A DNA stretch of 49,754 nt from Methylomonas rivi. Its GTDB lineage: Bacteria; Pseudomonadota; Gammaproteobacteria; Methylococcales; Methylomonadaceae. The position numbers and the translations under genes were made by a program. How positions within the stretch are numbered: the stretch's first letter is position 1; each line of letters opens with the position of its first letter. Location: NCBI RefSeq assembly GCF_024505165.1, contig NZ_JANIBK010000016.1, positions 1 to 49,754 of the forward strand, in the 5' to 3' direction. Under the pieces are notes generated by a model. That model did no database searches, had not been told where the DNA came from, and worked only from the letters and a program-made list of their open reading frames with translations. Shown here one piece after another: positions 19,438-29,551 of the stretch.

Positions 19438-22179
19438 CTAGCTCAATTTACCGTGGCAATGTTTAAATTTCTTGCCTGAACCACATGGGCAAGGGTCGTT
19501 GCGCCCGACTTTTTGCGATTCCCGTACAAACGGGTGTTCAGCACTATCGGCGTCCTCTGCCGGCGGAAGTTGTTCCGGCTCCGGCGCGAAAGCGGAATGC
19601 GCCTCGGCATGCTCGTAATGCATTTCCACCGGTGCCTGCCGCTGTTCGTCGATAGCCTGCACATCCTCTTCCCGGGTGACCTGAACCTTGGCCAGAATCG
19701 TCACCACTTCCACCTTGATGTGGCTCAACAGGTTATTGAACATTTCAAACGCTTCGCGCTTGTATTCCTGCTTGGGATCTTTTTGGCCGTAGCCGCGTAA
19801 ATGAATGCCTTGGCGCAATTGATCCATGGCCGCCAGATGTTCCTTCCAACTGTTGTCCAGCACTTGCAGCATCACGGATTTTTCGAAATGCCTGATCACG
19901 TCCGGCCCGATGGAAGCCGCCTTGGCTTCGCTTTCCTGCTCGGCTTTTTCGACGATCAGCTGGCGCAACTTAGGTTCGTTCAAATTGCGGTCGGCGTCCA
20001 GCATCCGCGCGATCGGCATGGCCATATTCAAATCTTGCTGCAGATAGGCCTCCAGACCGGCGATGTCCCACTGCTCCTCCATGGTTTTCGGCGGAATGAA
20101 CTGGGTGATGGCGTCATTAATGACATCGGAGCGGATGGCGGAGATGATGTCGGAAATGTCTTCCGCCGCCATCAATTCGTTACGCTGGGCATACACCACT
20201 TTACGCTGGTCGTTGGCCACGTCGTCGTAGGCCAGGATTTCCTTACGAATATCGAAGTTGCGGCCTTCAACCTTACGCTGGGCGCTTTCGATGGAACGCG
20301 TCACCCAAGGATGCTCAATGGCCTCGCCTTCCTGCATGCCCAGTTTTTGCATCAAACCGGCCACCCGGTCGGAGGCGAAAATCCGCATCAGATCGTCTTC
20401 CAAGGACAGGTAAAACCGCGAGGAACCCGGGTCGCCCTGCCGGCCGGAACGGCCGCGCAGCTGGTTGTCGATACGGCGCGACTCGTGCCTCTCGGAACCG
20501 ATCACATGCAAACCGCCGGCGGCGATGACTTTTTCGTGCCTGTCCAGCCAGGCCCCGCGCACTTGCTCTTTTTCGGCATCGCCGGCGTCCTCGCCCAGCG
20601 CGGCCAATTCGGCGCTCAAATTACCGCCCAACACGATATCGGTACCCCGTCCGGCCATATTGGTGGCAATGGTCACCGCGCCCGGCATGCCGGCGTTTTC
20701 CACGATATGCGCTTCGCGCTCGTGCTGTTTGGCATTCAATACTTCATGCGGAATGTTTTGCTGGGCCAATAAACTGGAAATCAATTCCGATTTTTCGATG
20801 GAGGTGGTACCCACCAACACCGGCTGCCCGCGTTTGTGGCAATCCTTGATGTCTTCGATGACGGCGTTGTATTTTTCCCGCGCCGACAGATAGACCAAAT
20901 CGCCCATATCCTTGCGTATCATCGGCCGGTGGGTAGGGATCACCACTACTTCCAGGCCATAGATTTTGTTCAACTCGAAGGCTTCGGTATCGGCGGTACC
21001 GGTCATACCCGACAGTTTTTGGTACAAACGGAAATAGTTTTGGAAGGTGATGGAGGCCAGAGTCTGGTTCTCGTTTTGAATGGTCACGCCTTCCTTGGCT
21101 TCGATCGCCTGGTGCAGGCCTTCCGACCAACGCCGCCCGGTCATCATCCGGCCGGTGAATTCGTCGACGATAATAATTTGGTCGTTTCTGACCACGTAAT
21201 CGACATCTTTCTGAAACAGCACATGCCCGCGCAAAGACGCATTCAGATAATGCATCAGGCGGATATTGGCGGGGTCGTACAGCGTGGAACCTTCCTCGAT
21301 CAAGCCGTGCTCGACCAATAAATGTTCGACCTTTTCGTAACCGGCTTCGGTCAAATGCACCTGGCGGGATTTTTCGTCGACGAAATAATCGCCCGGCATT
21401 TGATCCTGCTGTTCCGGATCGTCGGCTTTTTGCTGCCGGGTCAGGTGCGGAATCACCTGATTGGTTTTCAGATAAATATCGGTGCTGCCGTCGGCTTGGC
21501 CGGAGATGATCAGCGGCGTTCTGGCTTCGTCGATCAGAATCGAGTCCACCTCGTCGACGATACCGAAAAACAGCTCGCGCTGTACTTTCTGCTCCAGGCT
21601 GAAAGCCATGTTGTCGCGCAGATAATCGAAACCGAATTCGTTATTGGTGCCGTAGGTAATGTCCGCGGCATAGGCGGCCTTGCGTTGGTCGTGGTCCAGA
21701 TCGCTGACGATGACGCCGGTGGTCAAACCCAGAAAACCGTACAGTTTGCCCATGGTCTCGGCGTCGCGTCGGGCCAGATAATCGTTTACGGTGACGACAT
21801 GCACGCCCTTGCCCGGCAATGCATTCAGATAAGCCGCCAGGGTCGCCATCAGGGTTTTACCCTCGCCGGTTTTCATTTCGGCGATTTTGCCGTTATGCAG
21901 CACCATGCCGCCAATCAGCTGTACATCGAAGTGGCGCAGGCCGAACACACGGGTGGAAGCTTCGCGCACCAGCGCAAACGCTTCGGGTATCAGATTGTCG
22001 AGTTTTTCGTCTGCCGCCAATCGGTCGCGAAACTCTTGCGTTTTGGCTTGTAAGGCCGCGTCGGAGAGTTTTTCATATTCAGCCGCCAAGGCATTGACTT
22101 TTTTGACTAGCTTGCGTTTTTTCTTGATCAGCCTGTCGTTGCGGCTACCAATTACCAATTTAACCAGCTTACCCAGCAT
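19438..22179 (-). CDS. secA: Preprotein translocase ATPase SecA
   Basis: Motor that drives unfolded preproteins through SecYEG. The 913-residue product has full length. Walker A MKTGEGKT (near residue 102) and the DEAD-type [14 protein letters not shown] are visible, with [12 protein letters not shown] and the arginine-finger region [29 protein letters not shown] later on. It keeps the C-terminal zinc-binding tail [17 protein letters not shown], which binds SecB and lipid. ATG 22179 matches the conserved [16 protein letters not shown] start. It is monocistronic here, with a terminator after it. Confidence 0.98.
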   Translation of the reverse strand: MLGKLVKLVIGSRNDRLIKKKRKLVKKVNALAAEYEKLSDAALQAKTQEFRDRLAADEKLDNLIPEAFALVREASTRVFGLRHFDVQLIGGMVLHNGKIAEMKTGEGKTLMATLAAYLNALPGKGVHVVTVNDYLARRDAETMGKLYGFLGLTTGVIVSDLDHDQRKAAYAADITYGTNNEFGFDYLRDNMAFSLEQKVQRELFFGIVDEVDSILIDEARTPLIISGQADGSTDIYLKTNQVIPHLTRQQKADDPEQQDQMPGDYFVDEKSRQVHLTEAGYEKVEHLLVEHGLIEEGSTLYDPANIRLMHYLNASLRGHVLFQKDVDYVVRNDQIIIVDEFTGRMMTGRRWSEGLHQAIEAKEGVTIQNENQTLASITFQNYFRLYQKLSGMTGTADTEAFELNKIYGLEVVVIPTHRPMIRKDMGDLVYLSAREKYNAVIEDIKDCHKRGQPVLVGTTSIEKSELISSLLAQQNIPHEVLNAKQHEREAHIVENAGMPGAVTIATNMAGRGTDIVLGGNLSAELAALGEDAGDAEKEQVRGAWLDRHEKVIAAGGLHVIGSERHESRRIDNQLRGRSGRQGDPGSSRFYLSLEDDLMRIFASDRVAGLMQKLGMQEGEAIEHPWVTRSIESAQRKVEGRNFDIRKEILAYDDVANDQRKVVYAQRNELMAAEDISDIISAIRSDVINDAITQFIPPKTMEEQWDIAGLEAYLQQDLNMAMPIARMLDADRNLNEPKLRQLIVEKAEQESEAKAASIGPDVIRHFEKSVMLQVLDNSWKEHLAAMDQLRQGIHLRGYGQKDPKQEYKREAFEMFNNLLSHIKVEVVTILAKVQVTREEDVQAIDEQRQAPVEMHYEHAEAHSAFAPEPEQLPPAEDADSAEHPFVRESQKVGRNDPCPCGSGKKFKHCHGKLS

Positions 22180-22415
22180 GATACTTCCAGTGTGTGATTG
22201 AATTCAAAGCTAGCGATTATAAACCCTATCCCGCTCCCGCCGCCAGAAAACAACCGAACCAATCGGAACAGCGGCAATTAATCGGGACGAAATCCGGCAA
22301 AAATCCGGGCTGCCTGTCCGCAATGCGATTTTCCGGTCAAGCAACATGGCCGGCAACTGTTGGGGCGAGCCGACTAATCCGGCGCCACGCTTAAAGAACA
22401 AACCCGCAAACAGGC

Positions 22416-22907
22416 TTACTTCACGGACATTAACGCGCAAGGTATGCTCCATAGCAACTGCCCCGCCGCCGACTTGGAAAAGTCCGCCTGGACGCGGGTC
22501 AATGACGCCTTTTTAATCAGGATACTGTCGTCGTCGGCATCGATCAGCCGGGCGACCAAGCCGGACATGGCCGGTTCATGGCCCACCAGCCAAACATCGT
22601 TTACGCCGGCAGCCGCCAATATCTTCAGTTCGGCAATGATTGCGTGCGGATCGGCGCCCAAACTCAGCCAATCGACAACTTCAATGGCCGGGCAGTCCGG
22701 CAAATGCGTGTGCAATAATTTGGCGGTCTGCTGCGCGCGCCTAAGCGGACTACTGTAAAGCATGGCTGGAAGCAACGCATGCTTTCGGCAAAATTCGGCG
22801 ACCCGCACCACCTGATCCTTGCCTTTTTTAACCAGGGCCCGCTCGGCATCCGCCATGGGATCGGCGTGGGGTTCGGCCGTGGCGTGCCGCAAACAGGTGA
22901 TGAGCAT
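22416..22907 (-). CDS. sixA: Phosphohistidine phosphatase SixA
   Basis: Small histidine-phosphatase-superfamily enzyme that dephosphorylates phosphohistidine on phosphotransfer proteins. The 163-residue protein begins with CLRHATAEP, where RHA replaces the superfamily RHG as is usual for SixA, and carries the second catalytic histidine in VWLVGHEPAMSGL. SSPLRRAQQTA is also conserved. ATG 22907 has an excellent AAGGAGGT Shine-Dalgarno. It lies 90 nt downstream of ubiH on the same strand and may be co-transcribed with it. Confidence 0.9.
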   Translation of the reverse strand: MLITCLRHATAEPHADPMADAERALVKKGKDQVVRVAEFCRKHALLPAMLYSSPLRRAQQTAKLLHTHLPDCPAIEVVDWLSLGADPHAIIAELKILAAAGVNDVWLVGHEPAMSGLVARLIDADDDSILIKKASLTRVQADFSKSAAGQLLWSIPCALMSVK

Positions 22908-22997
22908 GAAACCTCCTTATCTAACGATCATGAAGACGCTTTCGCCACCCCGCATGAGAAGTGCCGGGTGACCGGAGTGCGAAAAAAGCCGGCTAAT

Positions 22998-24206
22998 TCA
23001 GTTGTTCTCAAGCCTGGGCAGGGGCTTTGCCAACCCCATGGCGTGTCTGGCCAACAGTTTTTTGGCGAGCGGCAAATGGTCCAAAAATGCCAGCCCGGTA
23101 TTGCGCAACGCAGCAACCGGCAGCCAATCGTTGGAAAAGATCCGCACTACGTTATCGGTAAAGCTTATGGTTTTACCATGATCGGCCACACGTTGCCGGG
23201 CGTAAGCGCTCAATAATTCCGCCGAGCCGATATCGCCTTGATTTTGCCGCTGGTTGAGCAGCCTTTCCGCCAGTTCGACCACATCGCGCATACCCAGATT
23301 AAAACCCTGCCCGGCCACCGGATGCAATTGATGCACGGCATTGCCGACGATCACGGCCCGTCCGGACACCATAGTCCCGGCCCGAATCAGGCTGAGAGGA
23401 AAAGCCCGCCGCGGCGCCGCCAGTTTCAATTCACCCAAGCGATAACCGAAACAGGCCTGCAATTCCGCCATAAACTCGGCCTCGCCGCCCGCCATCAACG
23501 CTTCAGCCTGCTCGTGCCCGCGCGTCCAGACCACCGACAATTGCCTGCCGGCAACCGGCAGCAAGGCCAATGGGCCCTGCTCGGTAAACCGCTCGTACGC
23601 GGTATTTAAATGCGGCAAGCCGGCGCGCACCGTGGTAACCAGTGCCGTTTGGCCGTATTCGGTAACTTGCTGCGGAATGTCCAATAATTTGCGCACCGTC
23701 GACTGGCCGCCATCGGCGCCAACCAACAATTGCGCGCTTAGATTCAGCGACTGGTTGTGCTGCTTAAGACTGACATTCACCGCATCGCGGCCCGACATCA
23801 CGCCCGCCACCCGGGTTTCGTATAAGCAGGTCACCGCTATTTGTTCAACCAGATTGGCCAGATGTTCTTCTATATCCCTGGCGGCAATCACGTAACCCAA
23901 TGCATCCACGCCCTGCTCCGCGGCCGACAAACGGGTTTTGCCGAAATGACCGCGATCGGAGATATGAATATTTTTGATGGCCGTGGCTTTCTCGGCCACG
24001 CCTTCCCAGGCCCCCAAGGCATCCAATAATTGCACGGTGCCGGCCGCTAGGGCCAAGGCCCGGTCGCCGGCCGGCGAATCCCTTAATTGCCGGCGGCTGG
24101 CGGCCTCGACGACGGCAAGACTAAGGCCGCTGTTTTTTAACGCCAGCGCCAGACAATTACCGGCCAGACCGGCGCCAACGATTATCAGGTCGTAGTGATG
24201 CTGCAT
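22998..24206 (-). CDS. ubiH: UbiH/UbiF-family FAD-dependent hydroxylase (ubiquinone biosynthesis)
   Basis: Flavin monooxygenase hydroxylating the benzoquinone ring during ubiquinone synthesis, probably at the C4 step (2-octaprenyl-6-methoxyphenol hydroxylase). The 402-residue protein shows the FAD GxGxxG motif (IIVGAGLAGNCLALAL), the DG motif LLVGADGGQSTVRK and the GD-type motif VGNAVHQLHPVAGQGFNLG. The assignment to UbiH rather than UbiF or UbiI rests on the ygfB-pepP-ubiH order known from enterobacteria. ATG 24206 abuts the pepP stop (TAAATG). Confidence 0.9.
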   Translation of the reverse strand: MQHHYDLIIVGAGLAGNCLALALKNSGLSLAVVEAASRRQLRDSPAGDRALALAAGTVQLLDALGAWEGVAEKATAIKNIHISDRGHFGKTRLSAAEQGVDALGYVIAARDIEEHLANLVEQIAVTCLYETRVAGVMSGRDAVNVSLKQHNQSLNLSAQLLVGADGGQSTVRKLLDIPQQVTEYGQTALVTTVRAGLPHLNTAYERFTEQGPLALLPVAGRQLSVVWTRGHEQAEALMAGGEAEFMAELQACFGYRLGELKLAAPRRAFPLSLIRAGTMVSGRAVIVGNAVHQLHPVAGQGFNLGMRDVVELAERLLNQRQNQGDIGSAELLSAYARQRVADHGKTISFTDNVVRIFSNDWLPVAALRNTGLAFLDHLPLAKKLLARHAMGLAKPLPRLENN

Positions 24207-25517
24207 TTAGCCACCCTGCATCAAGGCTTCGATAGCCGCGATACTTTTCGGCACGCCATGGGTAAGGATTTCATGGCCGTCCTTGGTCACCAGCACATCA
24301 TCCTCGATGCGAATCCCAATACCGCGCCATTGCTTGTCCACGCTGTCGCAATCGGCCGGCACATACAGCCCCGGCTCCACGGTCAATACCATGCCAGGCT
24401 CCAGCAAGCGCCAGTCGTCCTTGATTTTATAATCCCCCACATCGTGCACATCCATGCCCAACCAGTGGCCGATGCGATGCATATAAAACTGTTTGTATTT
24501 CTCGTCCTTAATGAGTTTTTTGACCCGTCCCTTCAACAAGCCCAATTCCACCAAACCTTTGGTGAGCACATCCACCGAGGCTTCATGAGCTTTATTCCAG
24601 GCAATGCCTGGCCGAATCCGTTCCAGCGCGGCGGCCTGGGCATCCAACACCAATTGGTACAGCAGCCTTTGCGGCTCGCTGAATTTGCCGGATACCGGAA
24701 AGGTGCGGGTGATGTCGGCGGCGTAATGGTCGCATTCCACGCCGGCGTCAATCAACAGCAAATCGCCTTTTTGCAGCTTGTCTTTATTTTCGATGTAATG
24801 CAGCACGCAAGCGTTCTTGCCGCCGGCGACGATGGACGGATAAGCCACCGCCCGCAAGCCGTCCTGAATGAATTCGTGTATCAGTTCGGCTTCGACTTGA
24901 TATTCGTACAGACCCGGTTTACAGGCTTGCATGGCCCGCACATGGGCGCGGGCGGACACGTCGGCGGCGCGGCGCATTAATTTGAGTTCTTCCGGACTTT
25001 TAAACAGCCGCATTTCATGCAACACATGCTCCAGCGACACCAATTCCCCCGGCGCCGTCACGCCGCTGCGCGATTGTTTGCGGATGTTATTGATCCAGTC
25101 CAGCAGCTTGTGATCCAGTTCGCTATCCTTGCCCATTGGGTAAAAAACTTTGCCTTTGTTCTCCAGCATGCCCGGCAAGATATCGTCCAGATCGTCGATC
25201 GGAAACGAGTCGTCGGCCTCGTAATGCTTGGTAGCGCCTTCCAAGCCGGCATGCGCGCCTTCCCACAACGCCTTGGTCTGGTCGAATTCGCGGCAGAACA
25301 GCACATATTCGCCCTGTTCGCGGCCCGGAATGAACACCGCCAACGATTCGGCTTCGTTGAAGCCGGTCAAATAATAAAAATCGCTATCCTGCCGGTAAGG
25401 GTAATGCACGTCGCGGTTGCGGGTTTGGTGCGGGGCGCTGGCAATAATGGCGATATTGCCCTTGCCGATCTGTTTCATCAGCGCGGCGCGGCGTTTTTTA
25501 AACTCGGCTTGTTTCAT
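24207..25517 (-). CDS. pepP: Xaa-Pro aminopeptidase
   Basis: Metallo-aminopeptidase (M24B) removing an N-terminal residue before proline. 436 residues from ATG 25517 (MKQAEFKKRRAALM), preceded by AGGGATG; the frame extends to 25571 but that would overlap ygfB and lacks similarity. Metal ligands are visible: two Asp in DAGVECDHYAADITRTFP, His in RIGHWLGMDVHDVGDY, Glu in VLTVEPGLY and Glu in GIRIEDDVLVT. It sits in the ygfB-pepP-ubiH cluster, 13 nt after the ygfB stop. Confidence 0.96.
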   Translation of the reverse strand: MKQAEFKKRRAALMKQIGKGNIAIIASAPHQTRNRDVHYPYRQDSDFYYLTGFNEAESLAVFIPGREQGEYVLFCREFDQTKALWEGAHAGLEGATKHYEADDSFPIDDLDDILPGMLENKGKVFYPMGKDSELDHKLLDWINNIRKQSRSGVTAPGELVSLEHVLHEMRLFKSPEELKLMRRAADVSARAHVRAMQACKPGLYEYQVEAELIHEFIQDGLRAVAYPSIVAGGKNACVLHYIENKDKLQKGDLLLIDAGVECDHYAADITRTFPVSGKFSEPQRLLYQLVLDAQAAALERIRPGIAWNKAHEASVDVLTKGLVELGLLKGRVKKLIKDEKYKQFYMHRIGHWLGMDVHDVGDYKIKDDWRLLEPGMVLTVEPGLYVPADCDSVDKQWRGIGIRIEDDVLVTKDGHEILTHGVPKSIAAIEALMQGG

Positions 25518-25530
25518 TCGGGCATCCCTA

Positions 25531-26055
25531 TCAATGCATGTTTGTATTTTTGTATTCGGCAAACTGATCACGCACGATCAATACCGCAGCGCGAACGTAT
25601 TCGTGAATTTCCATCAGCGCGGCTTCATCCTCTTCACCCGCCACATCGCTATCGATTTTGGTCAGCTCGATCAAATCCCGCATCACTTCGGCGCTATCGC
25701 CGGGCCAATCCGCATCGGTATGCGCGTATCCGACGCCGAATAAAAATCCCAGGCACCATACTCGCAGGGCTTCCACCTGCTCGCTTAGCGCCTCTTCCTC
25801 ATCCGGCAGCAGTAAATCGAAATTGAATTCTCCGTTTTCCGGATCGAGCAATGCCCGGCTGCGCTCGAATAAATCCGCCAACAGGGTTTTATCTTCATCG
25901 AACAAACCGTTTTGATCGGTAATCAACTCATGCAACCAATTGGCCGCATCAGACTTCAACTCGACGCATAACATCCCTACCGCCATGCCATGGGCTTCGG
26001 CGGCCCCCATGTCGGCATCGTATTTTTCCAAAACTGCATTGACGGCCTGATACAT
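25531..26055 (-). CDS. ygfB: UPF0149 (YgfB) family protein
   Basis: 174-residue acidic, mostly helical protein of the YgfB/YecA-like UPF0149 family. ATG 26055 (MYQAVNAVLEKY) has an AGGA Shine-Dalgarno; the open frame to 26103 has none. Visible family features are EAHGMAVGMLCVE at the N-terminus, LLPDEEEALSEQVEALRVWCLGFLFGVG in the middle and an Asp/Glu-rich end. A regulatory role was reported for a Pseudomonas homologue; nothing in this sequence shows what it does here. First gene of the pepP-ubiH unit and divergent from the zapA block. Confidence 0.93.
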   Translation of the reverse strand: MYQAVNAVLEKYDADMGAAEAHGMAVGMLCVELKSDAANWLHELITDQNGLFDEDKTLLADLFERSRALLDPENGEFNFDLLLPDEEEALSEQVEALRVWCLGFLFGVGYAHTDADWPGDSAEVMRDLIELTKIDSDVAGEEDEAALMEIHEYVRAAVLIVRDQFAEYKNTNMH

Positions 26056-26164
26056 GATTTTTCCTGACTTTCCTACTGTGTTAAAGCTGTTTAAAACTGG
26101 CACTTATGCTAACATTGTTCGCCATTTTGAATGATTTTAATGTCGTATCGGCCAACACTTTACT

Positions 26165-26392
26165 ATGTCTCAATCGGAAAAAGACCCTTATACGGAATTG
26201 GCATCGCTGGAAGCGAAACTGGATACGCTGATTGCGCAATTCAATCTGATGAAAAGCGAAAACAAATCGCTAAAAGTCAAACAAGACGCCTTGGTGAAAG
26301 AAAAAGCCAAACTGTTGGAAAAAACCACGCTGGCCAAGGCCCGCGTCGAAGCCATGATTGCCCGCCTGAAAGCAATGGAACACGATTCATGA
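26165..26392 (+). CDS. Short coiled-coil protein (TIGR02449-like)
   Basis: 75-residue protein that is a single predicted coiled coil from about residue 8 to 72 (heptad pattern LASLEAKLDTLIAQFNLMKSENKSLK). I recognise it as the small gammaproteobacterial family usually found just before zapA. The stop overlaps the zapA start (ATGA), so the two are translationally coupled. A link to cell division is inferred from this coupling and the coiled-coil shape, which recalls ZapB. Confidence 0.85.
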   Translation: MSQSEKDPYTELASLEAKLDTLIAQFNLMKSENKSLKVKQDALVKEKAKLLEKTTLAKARVEAMIARLKAMEHDS

Positions 26393-26682
26393 GCAAAACC
26401 ATGCAAGCGGTATCGCTGAATATTCTCGGCAAGGAATACAAAATCGCCTGCGCCAAGGAGGAACAGGCCGGCTTGATCCTGACCGCGCAGGAATTGGACA
26501 GGCAAATGCGCAAAATCCGCGACACCGGCAAGGTCGCCGGGGCCGACCGGATTGCGGTATTGGCCGCATTGAACCTAGCCCACGATGCGGTTACCGGCAA
26601 AAGCGCATCCGGCGATAGCGATTTTTGTGACCGCATAATCGATTTACGCCAAAAAATAGAAAAGGTTTTAGAAAATTCCTAA
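26389..26682 (+). CDS. zapA: Cell division protein ZapA
   Basis: Cytoplasmic FtsZ-ring stabiliser. 97 residues from ATG 26389: the ZapA fold begins at VSLNILGKEYKIAC and continues into a C-terminal coiled coil (DRIIDLRQKIEKVLENS). The conserved helix DRIAVLAALNLAHD is present. A longer in-frame extension upstream overlaps the coiled-coil gene and is not needed. The 6S RNA gene follows immediately, as in other Gammaproteobacteria. Confidence 0.93.
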   Translation: MSKTMQAVSLNILGKEYKIACAKEEQAGLILTAQELDRQMRKIRDTGKVAGADRIAVLAALNLAHDAVTGKSASGDSDFCDRIIDLRQKIEKVLENS

Positions 26683-26701
26683 ACCTGTTTAAAATAGCAA
26701 G

Positions 26702-26884
26702 CCTATCTCCTGCAGCGTTCGAGCAATGCTGGGTGTTTCCTGAACCTGTTTTTACCCCGGAAACTTTTTGCCATTCATGGTGCGCATGCCTGTTTATTCA
26801 GGAAGCCTGATTGACTGGATTTGGTTTCCACTTGAACCTCCGGTTCAAGGACGAAAGCATGAGACGGCGCAGGCGGGAGATCTC
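26702..26884 (+). ncRNA. ssrS: 6S RNA
   Basis: Small RNA that binds sigma70-RNA polymerase in stationary phase by mimicking an open promoter. Evidence: position right after zapA; length near 183 nt; a closing stem pairing ATCTCCTGC (26704-26712) with GCGGGAGAT (26873-26881); and the family hallmark hairpin CTTGAACC-TC-CGGTTCAAGG at 26831-26850 followed by a purine stretch. TAAAAT at 26690-26695 can serve as the -10 box, placing the start near 26702. Exact ends are estimated. The gene ygfA (5-formyl-THF cyclo-ligase), often next downstream, is absent here. Confidence 0.85.
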
Positions 26885-27059
26885 GTTTATCTCTTTTCCC
26901 CCGTAAGACCCATATCCCCGCGCATGCCATGCCGGGCGTTTAATCCCGCCGATTATCCCCCACTCCTTTACAACAGCGGTTTTTCTTTTCGTCCCGGCGG
27001 TTATAATGCGCGGCTAATTTTTCAATTACCTCTTCGCTCCGCGGCGCAACCCTGACATT

Positions 27060-27572
27060 ATGAAGTTATTGCTGAAGTATCTTTCCAGCTGTTGGTTTCT
27101 AAATAACCCGGCCGATTTGGTCCCGCCCGGATCCTTCATGTGGAAAAACGTGTCGTTTTATATTATCTCCGGCTGCATCGTCGAAGGCCTGATTTCAGAC
27201 CCGGCCGACGGCACACTGGAAGTGCTGGGCCGGTTTATCATGGCCTTCAGCTCCATAGCCGTCCTGCTGTTATTCGAAAAAAAATGGCATTACTTCAACC
27301 AGCTATACACCTCCATTTTCGTTTGCGAAAACTTCATCATGACCTTGGCGGTGGGCGCGGAGATGCTGGATTTATGGATGACGATGCAACACATCGAAAC
27401 GCGCGAGGAAATCAATATTGCCGCCGCGACAATTTTGGTGGTGTGGTATATCGCCATCGTCAGCTATATTTTCAGACAATTTTTCAACTACCGCACCAGC
27501 GTCAGCGTCATTTTCGCCTTCAGTTATTTTGTGCTGACCTACGGCGTTCCCATGCTGTTGATGGACATCTAA
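27060..27572 (+). CDS. Conserved-looking membrane protein, function unknown
   Basis: 170 residues with about four hydrophobic helices (around 30-45, 55-75, 85-103, 118-137 and possibly 145-168). The N-terminus LKYLSSCWFLNNPADLVPPGSFMWKN looks soluble. No catalytic motif or known domain was recognised. It lies between the 6S RNA gene and tgt, 61 bp before tgt and in the same direction, so it may share a transcript with tgt. ATG 27060 is the first possible start; no strong Shine-Dalgarno is seen. Confidence 0.8.
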   Translation: MKLLLKYLSSCWFLNNPADLVPPGSFMWKNVSFYIISGCIVEGLISDPADGTLEVLGRFIMAFSSIAVLLLFEKKWHYFNQLYTSIFVCENFIMTLAVGAEMLDLWMTMQHIETREEINIAAATILVVWYIAIVSYIFRQFFNYRTSVSVIFAFSYFVLTYGVPMLLMDI

Positions 27573-27630
27573 ACGCCGCTGGCCCGACTCTCGCCCCGTC
27601 CGGATAACACCGGGCTTTTATGTTTTATAA

Positions 27631-28743
<1,113 letters not shown>

Positions 28744-28765
28744 CGCCGCTTTAGGAGACTTGCCG

Positions 28766-29515
28766 ATGGCCATTACCGATAGTCTGGATTTGTTGCTTGC
28801 CGAAATCGACCTGCTTAAGGCGGAACTGCAATTGCAAGCGCCCGAAATCGACCGGGTTTTACAGCAAAATCTGGACATTGCCTACACCCATGACAGCACT
28901 GCCTTGGAAGGCGGCAGCCTGACTTTACCGGAAACCGACATGGTGATCAGAAACGGCCTGATGCTGCCCGGCAAACCGATGGCGGAAAATCTGACGGTAT
29001 TGAACCATTATCAAGCCATGCAATTCGTCCGCGAACAAGCCGCCGAACAAAATTTGCTGTCGACCGGCGCGCTGCAAAAACTGCATATCATGCTATCCCG
29101 CGGCCTGCAACATCAAACCGGCGGTGCTTACCGCAACCAGCCGGCCAAGCTGATCAACGATCAAATGGCGCCGCCGGCCGACCAAATACCGCAACTGCTG
29201 GAGGAACACCTGCATTGGCTGAACCTGGAAGGCCCATTTCTGCACCCGCTGCTGTTCGCCGCCGAAGCGCATTTCCGGCTGTTATCGCTGCAGCCTTTTC
29301 AAAACAATAACGGCCTCTGCGCGCGCCTGCTGATGAATCTGATTTTCTTGGGCGAAGACTATCCCGTACTCAATATCGCCGCCCATCGGACGGTTCGGAG
29401 CGACTACATCGCTGCATTCAATGCCGGGCAAACCGGCAAACCGCTGGCATGGCAACTGTTTATCGCCAAACAGGCCCTGCTTAACGGCCAAGATTTACTG
29501 CGCCGGCTGCAATAG
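28766..29515 (+). CDS. Fic-fold protein with degenerate catalytic motif
   Basis: 249 residues from ATG 28766, which sits 8 nt after AGGAG; the frame also opens at TTG 28760, too close to the Shine-Dalgarno. Fic proteins normally transfer AMP with the motif HPFx(D/E)GNGRxxR. Here residues 176-187 read QPFQNNNGLCAR: catalytic His is Gln, the acidic residue is Asn, the first Gly is Asn and the phosphate-binding Arg is Leu, while F178, G183 and R187 remain. The N-terminal inhibitory helix is kept (STALEGG, E48), as is the GGAYRNQP segment. So the fold appears intact but AMP transfer is unlikely. It follows tgt by 22 bp and probably shares its transcript. A binding or scaffold role is inference. 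Confidence 0.85.
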   Translation: MAITDSLDLLLAEIDLLKAELQLQAPEIDRVLQQNLDIAYTHDSTALEGGSLTLPETDMVIRNGLMLPGKPMAENLTVLNHYQAMQFVREQAAEQNLLSTGALQKLHIMLSRGLQHQTGGAYRNQPAKLINDQMAPPADQIPQLLEEHLHWLNLEGPFLHPLLFAAEAHFRLLSLQPFQNNNGLCARLLMNLIFLGEDYPVLNIAAHRTVRSDYIAAFNAGQTGKPLAWQLFIAKQALLNGQDLLRRLQ

Positions 29516-29551
29516 CAATCGCCCGTCGATGTCGAAAGCCATACCGCCGCA

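Noticed and set aside
19801-22053. Long plus-strand open frames opposite secA (up to 323 codons)
   Set aside because: They are antisense to a highly conserved gene and arise from GC-rich codon positions; no recognisable motifs.
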